A DNA stretch of 64,000 nt from Hofstenia miamia. Lineage: Eukaryota > Xenacoelomorpha > Acoela > Hofsteniidae. A program made the position numbers and the translations under genes. The stretch lies in the NCBI GenBank assembly GCA_900660155.1, contig CABFPE010000036.1:1382030-1446029 (forward strand). The letters run 5' to 3'. The notes beneath the pieces were generated by a model, which was not told the DNA's origin, made no database searches, and saw nothing but the letters and a program-made list of their open reading frames with translations. Positions within the stretch are counted from its first letter, which is position 1; the number at the start of each line of letters is the position of its first letter. Positions 44,037 to 56,547 of the stretch are shown here, piece after piece.

Positions 44037-44219
44037 TTTAGCATTGGACCCTTGCTAGTCATGAAGTTTTGCTAAGAGCCAAGCTTAATAAAAGTTTGCA
44101 AGCCGAAACCTGGCTCTCAATGTAAATAATTGTATGCTTTTGCGTAACGTTTTTTCCTAAAATCAACCTAAAATTAGTAATTTATGTAATCTTATTTATC
44201 TTATTTTAAAGTTACTTGA

Positions 44220-46509
44220 GAGGAGGGAAGCTGATTGGATTAAATTAGTAGAGAGATGCAAGATGTTTTCCAGCAAGGCAGAAAACGCTTAGAGAAGCAA
44301 ATGTAGGAGAAGAGATGCTTTAAATGGATGGAAAGAGTTGATCAAGTTTCATGGATAACAAAGGATGGGACGCCATCAGGATAGCAAGGACCAGACAATT
44401 TACCAGGCCTTAAGCATGAGGGAAATATCATGGGCGTTGAAGACAATGTCACATCCGCGAATCAGCGGAGAGGTGGCAGGAGGACCAGTACAGAGAGAGA
44501 CAGGATCAAAAAAATTCGAGGAGAAATAGGCATTGAATAGATCAGCCTTCTCCAGATCCGAATGAGCAGAAAGATTGTTTCAATGCAACCTGAGGAGGTC
44601 AGGTTTGGAATGCAGGTAACGCAAGAAAGCATAAGAGTCTTGAAGAGATCCAGATGAGAAGCTGGACAACAGAGAGATTTTGTCAAGTTCCATGAACTTG
44701 ATGACGTCTTTGGTGAGAGAAGAGAGTTTCGAAGAATCGGAAGGACTGTAACGGCGCTTGAAAGATTCGAGTTTATTCAAAGAGTCTACAGTAAAGAATG
44801 AGAAATAGAAAGAGAGAGAAATACGCCTTTTTCCGACGACGATGAACAAAGGATGAAATTACTTGGCGAAGGAAGGTGTACCAGTCATCAGCAGAGAAAG
44901 AGTCATTAAAAATGGGAAATGAAGAAGAGAAGCAGCATTTAGAGGTACAAAGTCACTGTTAGATCGAGCATATTGAGGAGTGGCAGGACAAGTAGATGGG
45001 GTAATAGAATTGACAGACAGGCTGAAGTGAACAAATGAGTGATCAAACAGTTCTTCCAGAACAGGGACCACAGAGGTGTCAAAAATACGATCAGGGTGAG
45101 AGCACAAAACCAAGTCAAGAAGAGAGGAGCGGGAACTAGGAGAAAATACCAGTTGTTCAAGAGAGTAGGAATCAAAAAGATCCAGAACAACGGATTCATA
45201 GGCGTCGTTAGAGTCAAGTGCATTCCAACAAACATTACGGAGGTTGAAGTCACCACAGATGAGGAGATGAGGAGGAGTGGGAAATCCATGTTGATGAGAG
45301 AGAGTGATAGACTGATCATGAAAGTACTCAAGCATGGATGAAAAATCACCAGGGGAATACGAAAAGACTGCTGGAAGGAGGGTTGTAAATACAGAGAAGA
45401 GAAATAATGTGATCACTGAGAACAACAGCACAACCGCAACAGAAATCAAAGGAAAAAGACTCATGGAGAGGGGGTGGATGTCAAGGTTAGGGATTTGAGA
45501 GGCAATCAGAACACCACCATGACGACCACTAGAGCGATCCATATGGCAGAGAACTTTAAGTGCGGAGTTAGGAAAAACAACACTGTCAGCAAGAGTAGGA
45601 TCAAGCCAGGTTTCAATAACGAAAATGAATTCAACAGGAGACTGTAAGAAGCAGTTGCAAAAATTGAAATTACGGTTTAATGAGACAAGACTGTGAGTAT
45701 TGACGAGCAAAAAGAGAAACCAGAGTTGGGTTTAGGAGTGAGATCCAAGCTAGGAGGTGCAGGTAGTCAATCACGACCAGAAGCATCACGACGATGGGGA
45801 TGAAGGCCAAAATATTTGCGCTCAGAATCGGAGAGACGGTAGTATCGGATCAAGAAGCCATCTGACCACACTTCGGGAACCATGAGAGCAAAATAAGACT
45901 CTTGATTACAGACAATGTGAAAGGAGGCGAATGGAGAATCCGTACGTGGTGTAATGGGTAGGACATCATCAAATTGGAGAGAGGAGCAAAGGAGGTGATC
46001 AGCAACATCAGAAGCAGAAACAATTAGCAAAACGGCCGATATAGATGTGAGCTTTAGGAGGAGGACGAGGAAGAGAACTAATCGGAACAACAGGCAGATT
46101 ACAGGAAGAATTAGTGCCAAGGACATGACGAGGGCAATAATTGCGGTGAGTAGGTGGTGCACCCGACTGTTCAGGGGCATGTGACGGCAGAGGAGAGGGA
46201 GCAGCAGCAGGAGCAGAACGTGGGCAGGATGATTAGGACGATTAGTAATGGTACGTGAAGCAGAGCCACTGTAAGAGAACATTTGAGAATGCATGAACGA
46301 AACATCAGAGATAAGCTTAGCAAGGGAGTCTGACAGATACGACAAGACAACATGGAAGGGCTGACGTTGGAAGACTGGTGTGAACGTGACAGGGAGGTTT
46401 GGCGAAGGAGAGAAATGACGGTATCCTTTTTTAGCGCACCAACCACCGTAGCAAATTGGGCGTATGGCAGATTCTGTAAATCATCAAGCGAAAGATTGGC
46501 TGCAGGCAT
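44220..46509 (-). pseudogene. L2/CR1-like LINE, 5' portion with truncated RT
   Basis: Visibly less AT-rich than its surroundings. From 46509 down: an ORF1-like start (AANLSLDDLQNLPYAQFATV), frameshifted basic/proline-rich regions, then a 283-residue endonuclease frame (45710-44859) with FIFVIETWLDPTLADSVVF, RHGGVLIAS, LLICGDFNLRNVCW, SSLLDLVLCS and FDHSFVHFSL. Further down are the linker (44849-44580) and EKADLFNAYFSSNF. The RT opening at about 44440-44230 (SGPCYPDGVPSF in broken frame) is where it ends. RT catalytic boxes are absent. Losing the 3' end is unusual for a LINE, which normally loses its 5' end. Confidence 0.85.
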
Positions 46510-46527
46510 GAGTGAAATCTAATTAAA

Positions 46528-47600
46528 CTATATAATAAACAGGCAAATATGTATTATTTCTGCAATTTTCAATTCCTCTGGAAAAACACCTTCATTAATG
46601 CATTGATTTAATGTGTTGCATAGTGGTCTACTTATGATTTTCATTTCTTCTTTTATAAACCATGCTGATGTTTTGCTTGCTCCCTGAGACTTGTTAACTT
46701 TTAGATGTCTTGATGTTTCCTTAAATTGATATAGTGTTACAAAATTGTAATAAATTTTTTGTTCTCTTAAATTCTTATGAATTATCATTTGTTCTTGATT
46801 GTGAACATTTCTTTTTAACAATCATTAAATTTTCCTAATTTTATAAATGATTCATATAGTATGGTTGCCATTAATTTTCTGTTTTTAATAATCTCACAAT
46901 TTTCTTTTCTAATAGTTGCAACTTCCAACAATTTTTTTTGTTTTGGAAAAAACTAGAAATGAATTTCTACTTTTGTAAATTATTTTTCTTTTCAAAAACC
47001 TGTTTCAAAAAAATATTTAAATCTTGTTTACATTTATTAGCCCTTAGTTTCTTATGTTCTTATATTCAATAAAGTTTGCTATATTCTTTTCCTTACAGTA
47101 TTTTATATACGCAGTATGTTTTATTTTGATTAAAAGCTTAGTTTTATTTGATAATTCAAATTATCAATAATAAATTTTAGCTTTTATCAACACTTCTTAA
47201 ATTGTAAAAAATTCCCAATTTAGTAATAAGTGGTCATTAAATAATATATGTATATTGAATTTACATCTTGAATGAACATATTGATGTTGTATTGATTTTT
47301 TCATTGTTTCAATTTCTTCTTTGTATATCACACATGTTAATAAATGATCTGATATCAAACAACCAGTAACGAAATATTCAAAATTTGCTTTTTCTTGATA
47401 TTCACATATTATATAATCAATTAATGAAGAATTCTGTGAATTTATATTTGTTGGAATTTTTACACTGATAACTGACATAACATAAATATCTATTAAATCC
47501 TGTATATTTAGCTTTTTAAAGAAAATTTTGATTATAACCACCCATTTGAATTATTGATGTTGATAATTTAGATGCTTTGTTAATTTCAAGTATCATTATA
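46528..47600 (-). pseudogene. LINE remnant: endonuclease end and RT start, cut by the L2-like LINE
   Basis: 47541-47197 holds endonuclease blocks NSSLIDYIICEYQE and CLISDHLLTCVIY, close to those at 41.1-41.3 kb. 46821-46528 holds the RT opening LKVNKSQGASKTSAWFIKEE and LNQCINEGVFPEELKIAEII. It stops within 20 bases of where the L2-like LINE begins, consistent with the latter having inserted into it, though I do not find the other half below 44.2 kb. Confidence 0.8.
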
Positions 47601-47685
47601 GATAGAAAGTATTTGTATGATTCCTTATTGTTGCAATAACTGAGTATTAATAATAATTAATTATGAATATAATTATAGGTTTCTG

Positions 47686-47687
<2 letters not shown>

Positions 47688-47719
<32 letters not shown>

Positions 47720-47849
47720 NNNNNNNNNNNNNNNNNNNNNNNNNATATATATTGAAAACTGGCATTGCTATTGCAAAATATATTTTGCTTTAAAACTGTC
47801 AACTTTGTTTTTGAATCAAATGTAAGAAAGAGTTGTTTTTTGAACCACC

Positions 47850-47889
<40 letters not shown>

Positions 47890-47919
47890 CATATATATTA
47901 TTATATATATATATATATA
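47688..47919. repeat. Cluster of (AT)n microsatellites with a 25-N gap
   Basis: AT runs at 47688-47719, 47745-47752, 47853-47884 and 47891-47919, with Ns at 47720-47744. The gap is almost certainly caused by the microsatellite. Confidence 0.95.
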
Positions 47920-48182
47920 ATCAAGTGGTCGCGCAACAACCTTTTTTATAGATAAGATATAACTGTAAGGAGAAACAAATTTTTACGTCAATATAATATT
48001 CCAAAAAATTGAAGCTATCATTAGTCATTATTCACAGTCAAACATGCTTAAGAAGTTAGGCAAAAAGTTAAATTATTACTTAATAGCAAAAAGTTTTTCA
48101 ACATTGCTAATTGTATATATGATATGAGAAACAATCACTTTTGAAAATAGATATGAATTCCTTTTTAATTATAATTCTCTGA

Positions 48183-48374
48183 TTAGAATAACCAATAAAA
48201 GAATAATGTAAGTGAAACATCACTCCTTTGCAATTTTTTCCTATGTTCTTCCACAACTTGAATAATTGCTTGAGACTGTTGAGTAATTATAACAGCATGA
48301 GAAACAATTAAGTATCTTTTCACCCAATTTTCAGTCATTTTCCTTAGAAAAGGCAAACAATCACTTAAATGCAA
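48183..48374 (-). other. Possible orphan exon, unknown protein
   Basis: An open minus frame with ordered, amphipathic composition (LRKMTENWVKRYLIVSHAVI, QQSQAIIQVVEEHRKKLQR) reminiscent of a helical protein. It is preceded by a possible acceptor (ttttctaag). I cannot name a family and see no partner exon. It may be chance. Confidence 0.2.
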
Positions 48375-48730
48375 AGAAAATTTGATTAGTTTTTATAAAA
48401 TAGATTATTAAAAAAAATTATAAGGACTGTATTGTTTTTTACATTAGATAGGTTTTCTGAATACACAAGATCTGGTGTTAGCAGGTTTTACTTTCTAACA
48501 TTCTATCTCCCACAATGAATAAAAGTATCTGTGGTTTCCCAAGTAACAAGATCAACAGCTAGGAAACACGAATCAATATCCTGATATTTCAGTAATTTCT
48601 TTGTTGTTTTGCTAAAGAAATCTAATTTATGTAAATCATTTTAAAAAAAATTGTTTTACAGAAATTATGGCTGCTTATTTCCTTTTAATAATATTATTAT
48701 ATGTCATATATAGTGTCGTGAAATCCGAAT

Positions 48731-49744
48731 CAGTGATGGGCATTCAATAAAAGAACTGTACCCGACCCGACAAACAATTTGATCAACCAAACGACACCCG
48801 ACCCGAAACGAACCGACTATTGATAACTTTACCCGACCCGGCTATCAATTCACATACCCGACATTACCTTAAGAAATGTAAATACGTATTATACAAATGT
48901 GCATGAATCACAAACAAATAAATGCAAATAGAATAGCAGTAAAATTAAAAAATGTTATTAGTGCAAAAATTTTCCTTGTAAAAAAATTGATTTTCAACAG
49001 TTGATGGGGAAATTTGTTGACATCGCTTTCCAAGTATCATACACAAAAGATTTTTCGCCAGTTTACTCATTCTGGGAAGCTCTTGTATGAATTCTGGTTT
49101 GTCCCAGAATTGAATGATGTCAAATTTTTCTTCGGAAAATGTTGTTCCGATTGACGCCATATTTCAAAATCAAACTGATATACCTGCTGTTCTTCTGTCA
49201 AATGTGTCTCATGTAAATCGGGTCTTAAACGTCATTAGTGGGGCCAAAACATGAAGGACTATTAAGGTATTTTGTATTCCCCTGGTCCCTTGGTGATGTA
49301 GGTTGCTTATATCTGCGAAACTAAGGAACGCGTAAAATAATTTAACTTATTGTTTTTAGCTTAAAAATAATACTGTATTTTATCCAGATTATCATACCCG
49401 ACAATTACTGGACAGAACCTGCTCCATGAGTGTACCCGACCCGAATCCAAATTATTTCATCCGAACCAACGTCGGGTCCAGGGGCGTACCCAGGGGCATC
49501 GTCATTATTACCCAATGAGGGGCGAAGCCCCGTGAAAATTTTTGAAAATATCGAGAAAATAAACCTTAAAAAATGCATTTCACGATCTTAGATTTTCCAT
49601 TTTTCAATTTTTTATGAAAAATTTTTTGATTTATTTTTGATTTATCGAGTCAAAATCAAATTTGGAAACCTCACGGGGGGACATTCCACCATGTCCCCCA
49701 ATGCGTAAAGTCGGGTAAAGTCGGGTACCCAATGCCCATCTCTG
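48731..49744. mobile_element. hAT element (1.0 kb) with degraded transposase
   Basis: The left end CAGTGATGGGCATTCAAT pairs with the right end, whose reverse complement is CAGAGATGGGCATTGGGT. The flanking octamers atccgaat (48723-48730) and atccaaat (49745-49752) match at seven of eight bases. Subterminal regions carry many ACCCGAC/GTCGGGT repeats at both ends. A second transposon-like end (CAGGGGCGTACCCAGGGG, 49483) lies inside the right half, perhaps a nested fragment. Confidence 0.85.
48945..49160 (-). pseudogene. hAT transposase C-terminal (dimerisation) fragment
   Basis: From 49160 down: EEKFDIIQFWDKPEFIQELP and RMSKLAKNLLCMILGKRCQQ match the hATC dimerisation region (D.L.WW...P.LS.LA..IL.IP). 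The N-terminal zinc finger and catalytic domain are absent. It supports the hAT call for the surrounding 1-kb element. Confidence 0.7.
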
Positions 49745-49752
49745 ATCCAAAT

Positions 49753-50430
49753 GATAAATGCAAGCACTACTATAAATGCAGGTATTACAAATTGCTTTAC
49801 AAGTAAGTAAAGGATGTGTCACAGATATCTTTTCTATTCTTTGGTAACAGGAGGTTAAAACTACTGTCATCTTTAAGTAAGAGAAATATCTGTGTCTGGA
49901 GATCACTCAGCCAAAAATGGAAGGATAATTTCTATCTGCTCATTTTATGCCTCAACTGGTGAAATAGTTGTTAGTGTAATAAGTTAAGAATGAATTCTAA
50001 TGAATTCCATCATTTCCATCTGCCAAAACCAATATTTACCAATATTTACTATAATTAAAGAAATCTCCAAATTTTAGAATTTTATGACGTCATCAAAATT
50101 TATTACGGCTTCATCAGTATTATTGAACATTTTAAGTTAATAGCTCTGATATGATGAATATTTGTGCAAATATTTCGTTTTAATTTAGTTATCCAATCCA
50201 GGGTTAGATATGGTGAGGAAATCCTTCCTCAGGCCAAAAGCAGCCTAAAAAGCACTGGCTGAATAGCTTTAAATGTCTTTCTAAATTTTTCTTAATACAT
50301 TCGAATGTAGAGCCATTTTCTTTTCGCGGGGTACTTAGGACCAACTTTTTGTAGATTTCACGGAAAATGTTCATTTAATCCAAGTTCATGTCAGTGATAT
50401 CCATTTTTGTAAGAAATATACATAATTAAT
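49753..50430. other. Upstream region of the MICAL-like gene
   Basis: No coding stretch recognised. It presumably contains the promoter of the monooxygenase gene; no clear core element is visible among the AT-rich sequence. Confidence 0.4.
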
Positions 50431-50532
50431 TAATGTTTTGCACAATTACACCTGTTGGTTGTCAAATCAACTAGTGCTCTCGACAGAATTAAAGCAACGA
50501 GGTAAATGCCAAAATGAACGTTTTAATACACT

Positions 50533-51144
50533 ATGCAGAACAATAAATATGACCAAGGCGACTCTCAGTCAACGAAAGCTTTACAGAAGCGTATCGAAGA
50601 ATTATTGCTTTCTTTGCCCAGTCTCTTGGAATTTCCCAAATCATTAAAGTCAAGCAACAACTACGACGGAAAGGCCGCAGACGTCCAAACTCCCAAGTAT
50701 TCAGTCAAAAACCACAATGAGGCCTTGAAAAATTTCGTAGATTGCTCCACGATAGTAGACGCAGTTCAATCATACAGAAGCTTAGTTTCTATCCATAAGG
50801 ATAGTTTAACTGTGGTTCTACGCAAAGAGTTTCCATACATATACAATAAACCATCTCAAACGAATGTCAAGTTTCCTGGTAAATAGTTTTGGCATTCATA
50901 ATATGTTACATAAATCCACAATTTTCATGTTATATGTACATAGTTCTCCAAATACAGTACTGGCAAAATATATATAGGTACATACATACATACATACGTA
51001 CATATATATATATCTTTTGATAAATATGTTTTGAGGTTTTCTTCGTAAAATCAAGTAAGCTTCAAATAAATTCTAGGATTCCACTCATTGTCTTTACCCC
51101 GTATTTTTGCTTATGGGCTTATTAAACTCTTACATCTTTAATAA

Positions 51145-51188
<44 letters not shown>

Positions 51189-52812
51189 TCAAATATATAG
51201 AATGAAATTTATACAATTGTAGCGTTTTTATTTTTCCATTAAATATAAGTGAGAAAAATTTTATAATAAAAAATCGTAATAAATTCACATGAAAAACATA
51301 GCCAGATGTAACAAGTCAAAAGTCCTTGCAAAATATTTCATTAAATATGAAATTAGAATGCATTTCATCGGCATTGCTTGGATAGAATTTGCTTTTGCAT
51401 AGAGAGGCCCAATTGGGTTATTAATCGATTTTGAAACTATAATGTTAACTCAGAGAACATAAATAGAAGTTTTATTTATTATCTATTTAGAAAAGGCCAT
51501 ATTCATCGTTGGAGCTGGACCATGCGGTTTGCGGGCTGCAATTGAATGTGCTAAATTGAAAATTAAGACGGTGGTAATAGAAAAACGTACAGAACTCACA
51601 CGAACAAATGTTGTATATTTGAAAGACTTTGTCATTGGTGATATCACAACACTCGGAGCTGGTCTGTTTTCTTCAGATTTAAGAGAACAATGCAAAAACA
51701 ATGTAGTTCAAATATCTCTTCTTCAGTTAAATCTGACAAAGATTGCGCTTTTGCATGGAGTTGATATTTATCTTGGCTATGAGTTTTGCGATGTACTCTA
51801 TCCCCCTGCAAGTGCACAGGGGTTTACTTGCCAATACTTGAAGCACGATAATGCTACTTGCTCATGCAAAAAAGACAATCTGAGAAATTTTGCATTTGAT
51901 GTAATCATAGGTGCTTCAGGTGGTAACTTCATTTTAAATGACATGTTCAAGAGAATTAGCATTAACAGATCAAATAAGAATCCTTCAATCAGCATTACCG
52001 CAAATTTTTCCAGAAGTGATTTAACCCATGAAGATAAAATCGATTACAACTTTAGGAAAACCCATCAACTAGGGTTCAATGATGAGTGTCTTCTTCATTA
52101 TTCACACTTTAATAAAGACTACTTCATTATGACAGCAAATTCACATGTTCTTAAAGAATTTGGTGTCCTTAGAAAAACCGTTAGTGCTAAGGACCTTATG
52201 AAGCACAAGGACTTAATCTTACATCCTTCTAATGTAAACAAAGAAAAACTAAAAAAATATATATATTTAGCAATAAGCCATGCGATTAGAAATGATATTA
52301 ATTATCTAACATTACTTAAGACCCGGACTGGAGATGATGATGTCTCCATTTTCATTTGTTCGCCACAAGTCGCTGCTAATCATGCAATTAGGTTTGTTGT
52401 TCGACAGAATTGGAAACTAATGATACTTCTGGTTGGTGATAGTCTCATACATCCTCACTGGCCTACCGGATTTGGTTTAGCCAAAGGTTTGATGGGGGTG
52501 TTTGATTCCGTTTACACGATTTACCAATATTTTAACTCTGAGCAAAACCTAACCAAGATATGTGCATTAAGAGAATCTCTTTACAAGCATTTGCTTCAAT
52601 TAACCTCTTCAGCGGTAAAATCTTATGATGTAGACTTTTGTTTTGATCCTTCCACTCGATACAAATCCAAAATTGCTGTTGGGGATGTGAAGATGTATAA
52701 CAAACTTATAGATGTTGAAACAATTCTACCAATGGTTAGAATAAAAAAACCATTGTCAAACTTTAAGCGAAGACACAACACGAAAAAAATGCAGAAACTT
52801 TTGGCTCGATGA
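50533..52812 (+). CDS. Divergent stand-alone MICAL-like FAD monooxygenase (555 aa, two exons)
   Basis: Exon 1 is 50533-50878, with an in-frame TAA nine bases before the ATG. Exon 2 is 51491-52812. Donor GTAAAT and acceptor ATTTAG are in phase. The protein aligns with the monooxygenase domain of MICAL proteins, which oxidise methionines of F-actin using FAD and NADPH. Landmarks: IFIVGAGPCGLRAAIECAKL (FAD P-loop, residues about 119-138), KTVVIEKRTELTRTNVVYL, FVIGDITTLGAGLF, QISLLQLNLTKIALLHGVDI, SISITANFSRSDL, LLVGDSLIHPHWPTGFGLAK (about 427-446) and DPSTRYKS. The usual GGDGRRN motif reads GASGGNF (about residue 255), losing the conserved Asp. The calponin-homology, LIM and C-terminal domains are absent: the stop follows a basic tail. 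It may have altered activity or substrate. Clear family, unclear function. Confidence 0.85.
51153..51185. repeat. (AT)n microsatellite in the MICAL-like intron
   Basis: An uninterrupted AT run in the 612-nt intron, preceded by short ACAT repeats at about 50980-51010. Confidence 0.95.
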
Positions 52813-54440
52813 TTAAGAAATTAGAATGTAAACTTTACTGAAATATATGTTGCAGGAGTTGTGAATACATCAATATTTGATTCCCAAAAGTATTAATATG
52901 TTTTTTCTAATTGCTTAGAAGCATTTAATTTTAAATCAATTTGCTCTAGTTTGTAAGGTCTAAGATAGAATATGTTTGTGGTACTATTTGCAAAACATAG
53001 TAATTCAATGGTGTCAGCAATAGGGTTTTTACGGCTGAGACCGACTGCGGTTGGAAAAAATTAAACACAGTTTTATTACGGTCGTCTTTTTTAAAAAGTT
53101 TTTAACGTTTGTTATTTGCTTTATTGTTAAACTATTTGTGTTTCGATTGATTTACAGTTCTATAACTTGTCTACATTGTTTACTAATTTGTATAATACCA
53201 TTCAAGCTGCTGCAAAGTGCAAACTGATGTTTCTTATTCTGAAGCCTACTCTTAAGTATTAAGAATATGATGTAACTTAAATACTTTCTTCCCGTTTTTA
53301 GAAACACTGGCGAGGCCGACTACGGCTGTTTCTTCAAATCACAGCCAGCTGCTTCACATTGAATATCTCAGTCGCAAAGGTCTACTCAACATACGGGTCG
53401 GTGGACAACATTATTGGTTCTCATCCTCATCCATGCCCCAAAAATATGCAATAAGTTTCCCACTAGATACCTATGTCAAAACTTAACATCGATGGTGGAT
53501 GTTAAAAAACTCAACAAATCCTCACAGTTTATTACATAGAATGTGATATATTAATGCTTTTTCACCAATCCAATAGTAATAGGTACATGAATTATGCCAA
53601 AGCAACTCTTGGGATCGTCTTGATTATGCGGACGAGATAAATCAACGAAACTGTAAGGAATTTGAACAAGGGTTATATTGAGCTCATTAAGTAATTTATG
53701 CAACATGTTAGAAGACATCTGTAGTGATACTAATGTAGGAGCATAAAGATAGCTTTTCTGAAACTATGCAACAGAATCATTGGTGAGATTTCTTTATTGC
53801 TATCTACAAATGTTGATCTAAATAATGTCTCGGCAATCATCACGTTACTTGCAATCTTTGAATTACTTCATTATACAGAAAATTGTATTTTGAGGGCTGA
53901 AGGCAGTGGCAGAACTAGTTCCGAAAATGTTTTTGGTTGTTTGTTCACATCTCAACTAAGGAATAATCAATTTAATGTATTAAGTAGAATATATTTTTAT
54001 CCCTTTAATAAGAAGAATAAGAAGATTAAAAAAATTCATGCATTGATGTTTATGCTTGCGCTGAATACATTGTGTCGCAAAGTTAATGTTATATAAATTT
54101 ATCTTTTCCTATTCTCACTATTGAAGCTTCATTTATTTTATTCATAGTACTGAATTTTCAATGAAATGTACAAAAATAGTTTGATTTGTAATAAATGTAA
54201 AATCTAAGCCTCTAATGTTGAAATAACTGAAAAACATTTACATGTATATGAATTTCGTTAAATGTGAACTACATTCAAATATTTAGCAATAACTAATATC
54301 CTACACACAATTTGAACACCTTAGTATCCGATCCAACCCGAGCCTATCCATCCGCCCACTTTACAATAACTTATGGTTGAAGAAATTATTTCAACGAGTT
54401 TTGGAGCGAATGCAAAATTTTTGTGACCTAAATTTAATAG
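52813..54440. other. 1.6 kb without a recognisable gene
   Basis: The stretch 53300-53460 is less AT-rich, with scattered open frames, none recognised. Related phrases ccgactgcggtt (53041) and ccgactacggct (53317) may mark the ends of an old repeat. The 99-residue plus frame at 53797-54096 has no family features. Confidence 0.4.
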
Positions 54441-54444
54441 GATA

Positions 54445-55026
54445 AAAGAGTGATTACACTTTTTTATTTTTTAGACATATGTAAAGTCCAGGATAAATCA
54501 TGACTAAAATACACACCAGGATCTTCAACATATGCAATAGGCTTAAACCTTGAACCATCAATTTTAATAGACGAATCAGATATAGGATAAGAGATATACT
54601 CACATTTTTTCGTATTGAATGTCATTTTGTTATTTTTGCCCAAACTACAAGAGAAAAGTAATCATCTTCAATATTAAGTAAAGATGGAGAAAAATTTTTT
54701 AGATCATCAGCGAATAAGGATGAGGTGCAATTAAGAAAATAAAAGAGAATGTCATTTATAAATATGAGAAATAATAGTAGTTCCAAAACTGAGAGTTGGG
54801 GAACACCACTGGCAACAGGTAACCAACAGGATTGACAAGAATTTATGCTAACACATTGAACTCGATTTGTCAGGTAAGAGGCAAGGATTCTAAGAATTTT
54901 CCCACTCATATTGAAACTGCGCAACTTATATATTAGAAGTCCATGTGGGACTGAGTCGAATGCTTTACGAAAATCAAGGTGAAGCACGTAAGAAAACTGA
55001 GAATCTTCATATAGCTTATATATCAT
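54445..55026 (-). pseudogene. LINE RT fragment (CR1/L2-like)
   Basis: From 55026 down: box A YVLHLDFRKAFDSVPHGLL, KILRILASYLTNRVQCVSIN, box B VASGVPQLSVL (Gly of PQG replaced by Leu), INDILFYF and box C SLFADDLKNFS. Then a frame slip near 54620 and thumb residues (TFNTKKCEYISYP, VYFSHDLSW). It is a compact RT palm without endonuclease. Confidence 0.88.
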
Positions 55027-55510
55027 CCAAAAATAAAATTAGTTGGGTGACTGATGAGCGAGTTTTAATTAGGATTAAAATTTAAAAATTCTCTATTAAG
55101 TAAAGTGCTAGGAACCAACTTCTTATTTGTTGATGGACTGTAATCGGAGCTCAAGCTAAATTCAATGAAAGAAGACCTGAAAGTCCGAATTGATTTATAT
55201 ACCGCTTATAAATTAATGGGATAGTTTCGGTTAGGTATTCAATAAACTTTTTGTTGTGTGAAGTGAAAGCATAAATCTACTTATAACCGAAGCCTGTAAA
55301 ATTACTCTAACTTCCTCTAATGGTGACATATTTGACAAAATAATTTCTCGAGGAAAGATCAATCAATGGACATAATGGCAAAAATCATCTCAAGAAATTT
55401 GAATCGTTTTATTTGCAGACCACTAATCGGAGGAAAACTAAATTTATTTCCTTCAAGAAATCCATCTTGACCACAGTACTCGAGGTTTGCGTCCTGTCAC
55501 AGTTGCCATG

Positions 55511-56227
55511 TTGCATCATCACCCAAGCTATGGATGTGCCTAATAATGTATAATTTAGATGCGTGATCGGCAGATTCCGCCAAGCAGGGTAATGAGCACT
55601 TTCACTCTCTCTCGTTTTCTGTCATGACTTTGTAATACCTGAGATATAACTTAATTACATTTCCAGCACTTATACAAATGATCACCCTTGCTAGTATTTA
55701 GGTAGCGTCTCCGAATGTGTCCTGAGAGAGCAAGCTGGGCGCACTTGCCCAAAGCTGAGATCTTAAAGACAGTTCACAGATTTCCCAGCAGTAAGATTCC
55801 ATTCCAACCAAGTCCACCATCCCATCCGCGGATACACTCAGCTCAGTCTCACTGAAAGGGTTTTGTTATGTGTGCCTTACTTACGGTGAAATAAATAGAC
55901 AGTCACTAATCGATTTACGCTCATTCTCATTTCATGTAGCTCCAATGTGTGAATTAAATAATTAGATAGATTCGCAACCTGATACTAACTGCCAAGTGTT
56001 AAAACTAGTTAATGATTGATTAAGGCAGTTTCCTACATGTAGTTAAAATATAGACAAGACATATATCATGATTGAGTACTGACACAAACACTAGCTGCAA
56101 ACAAAATAAAAAGACTTCTAAAAACAACTGCAGCTCCTAACCTACATTTAATAAAAATATAATTAACACGGTCTCATATCAGTCTCTTATAGTCATCAAT
56201 TTAGATCTAAAATATAGTTACTAACAA
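55511..56227. repeat. Long direct repeat, copy 1
   Basis: Near-identical (more than 90 per cent by eye) to 56769-57422 in the same orientation, offset 1258 at the left end. The copy ends one base before the N at 56228. It contains about 65 bp (about 55836-55904) that are replaced by NNN in copy 2. No coding content recognised. Either dispersed repeats such as solo LTRs or two alleles placed in series. Confidence 0.85.
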
Positions 56228-56547
56228 NGCAATAGCCAATACTGTATTAATTTACTAGGCTGGACAATAATGATTTTGGAATTGGGACTTTATTATGTTT
56301 CACCAAGATTTTCATCCATTAATATTCGTGAGAACATTCTTAGTAAACCTAAATAATTGCAAGTTATTGATAATTTTTGTTCTTCTAAAGTATTCAATAG
56401 ATTAATCAATTTCCATTTATTGTAATAATTGCAACATCAATTAAATATTGTGCTTACCCCTGCAGATAGAGTAGAAGCAATGCTTAATATATATGTACTA
56501 TGTTATCATATTAGCATACATTTCATGGAAACATCTGTGCTCTTTTG

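Noticed and set aside
45039-45341. Plus-strand open frame in the L2-like LINE
   Set aside because: Antisense shadow of the endonuclease frame at 44859-45710, basic only because of strand composition.
49483-49740. Separate complete transposon starting CAGGGGCGTACCCAGG
   Set aside because: Only one convincing end is present; the matching opposite end is absent, so it is noted only as a possible nested fragment.
53030-53350. MITE suggested by ccgactgcggtt and ccgactacggct
   Set aside because: The two phrases are in the same orientation and no target duplication is visible.
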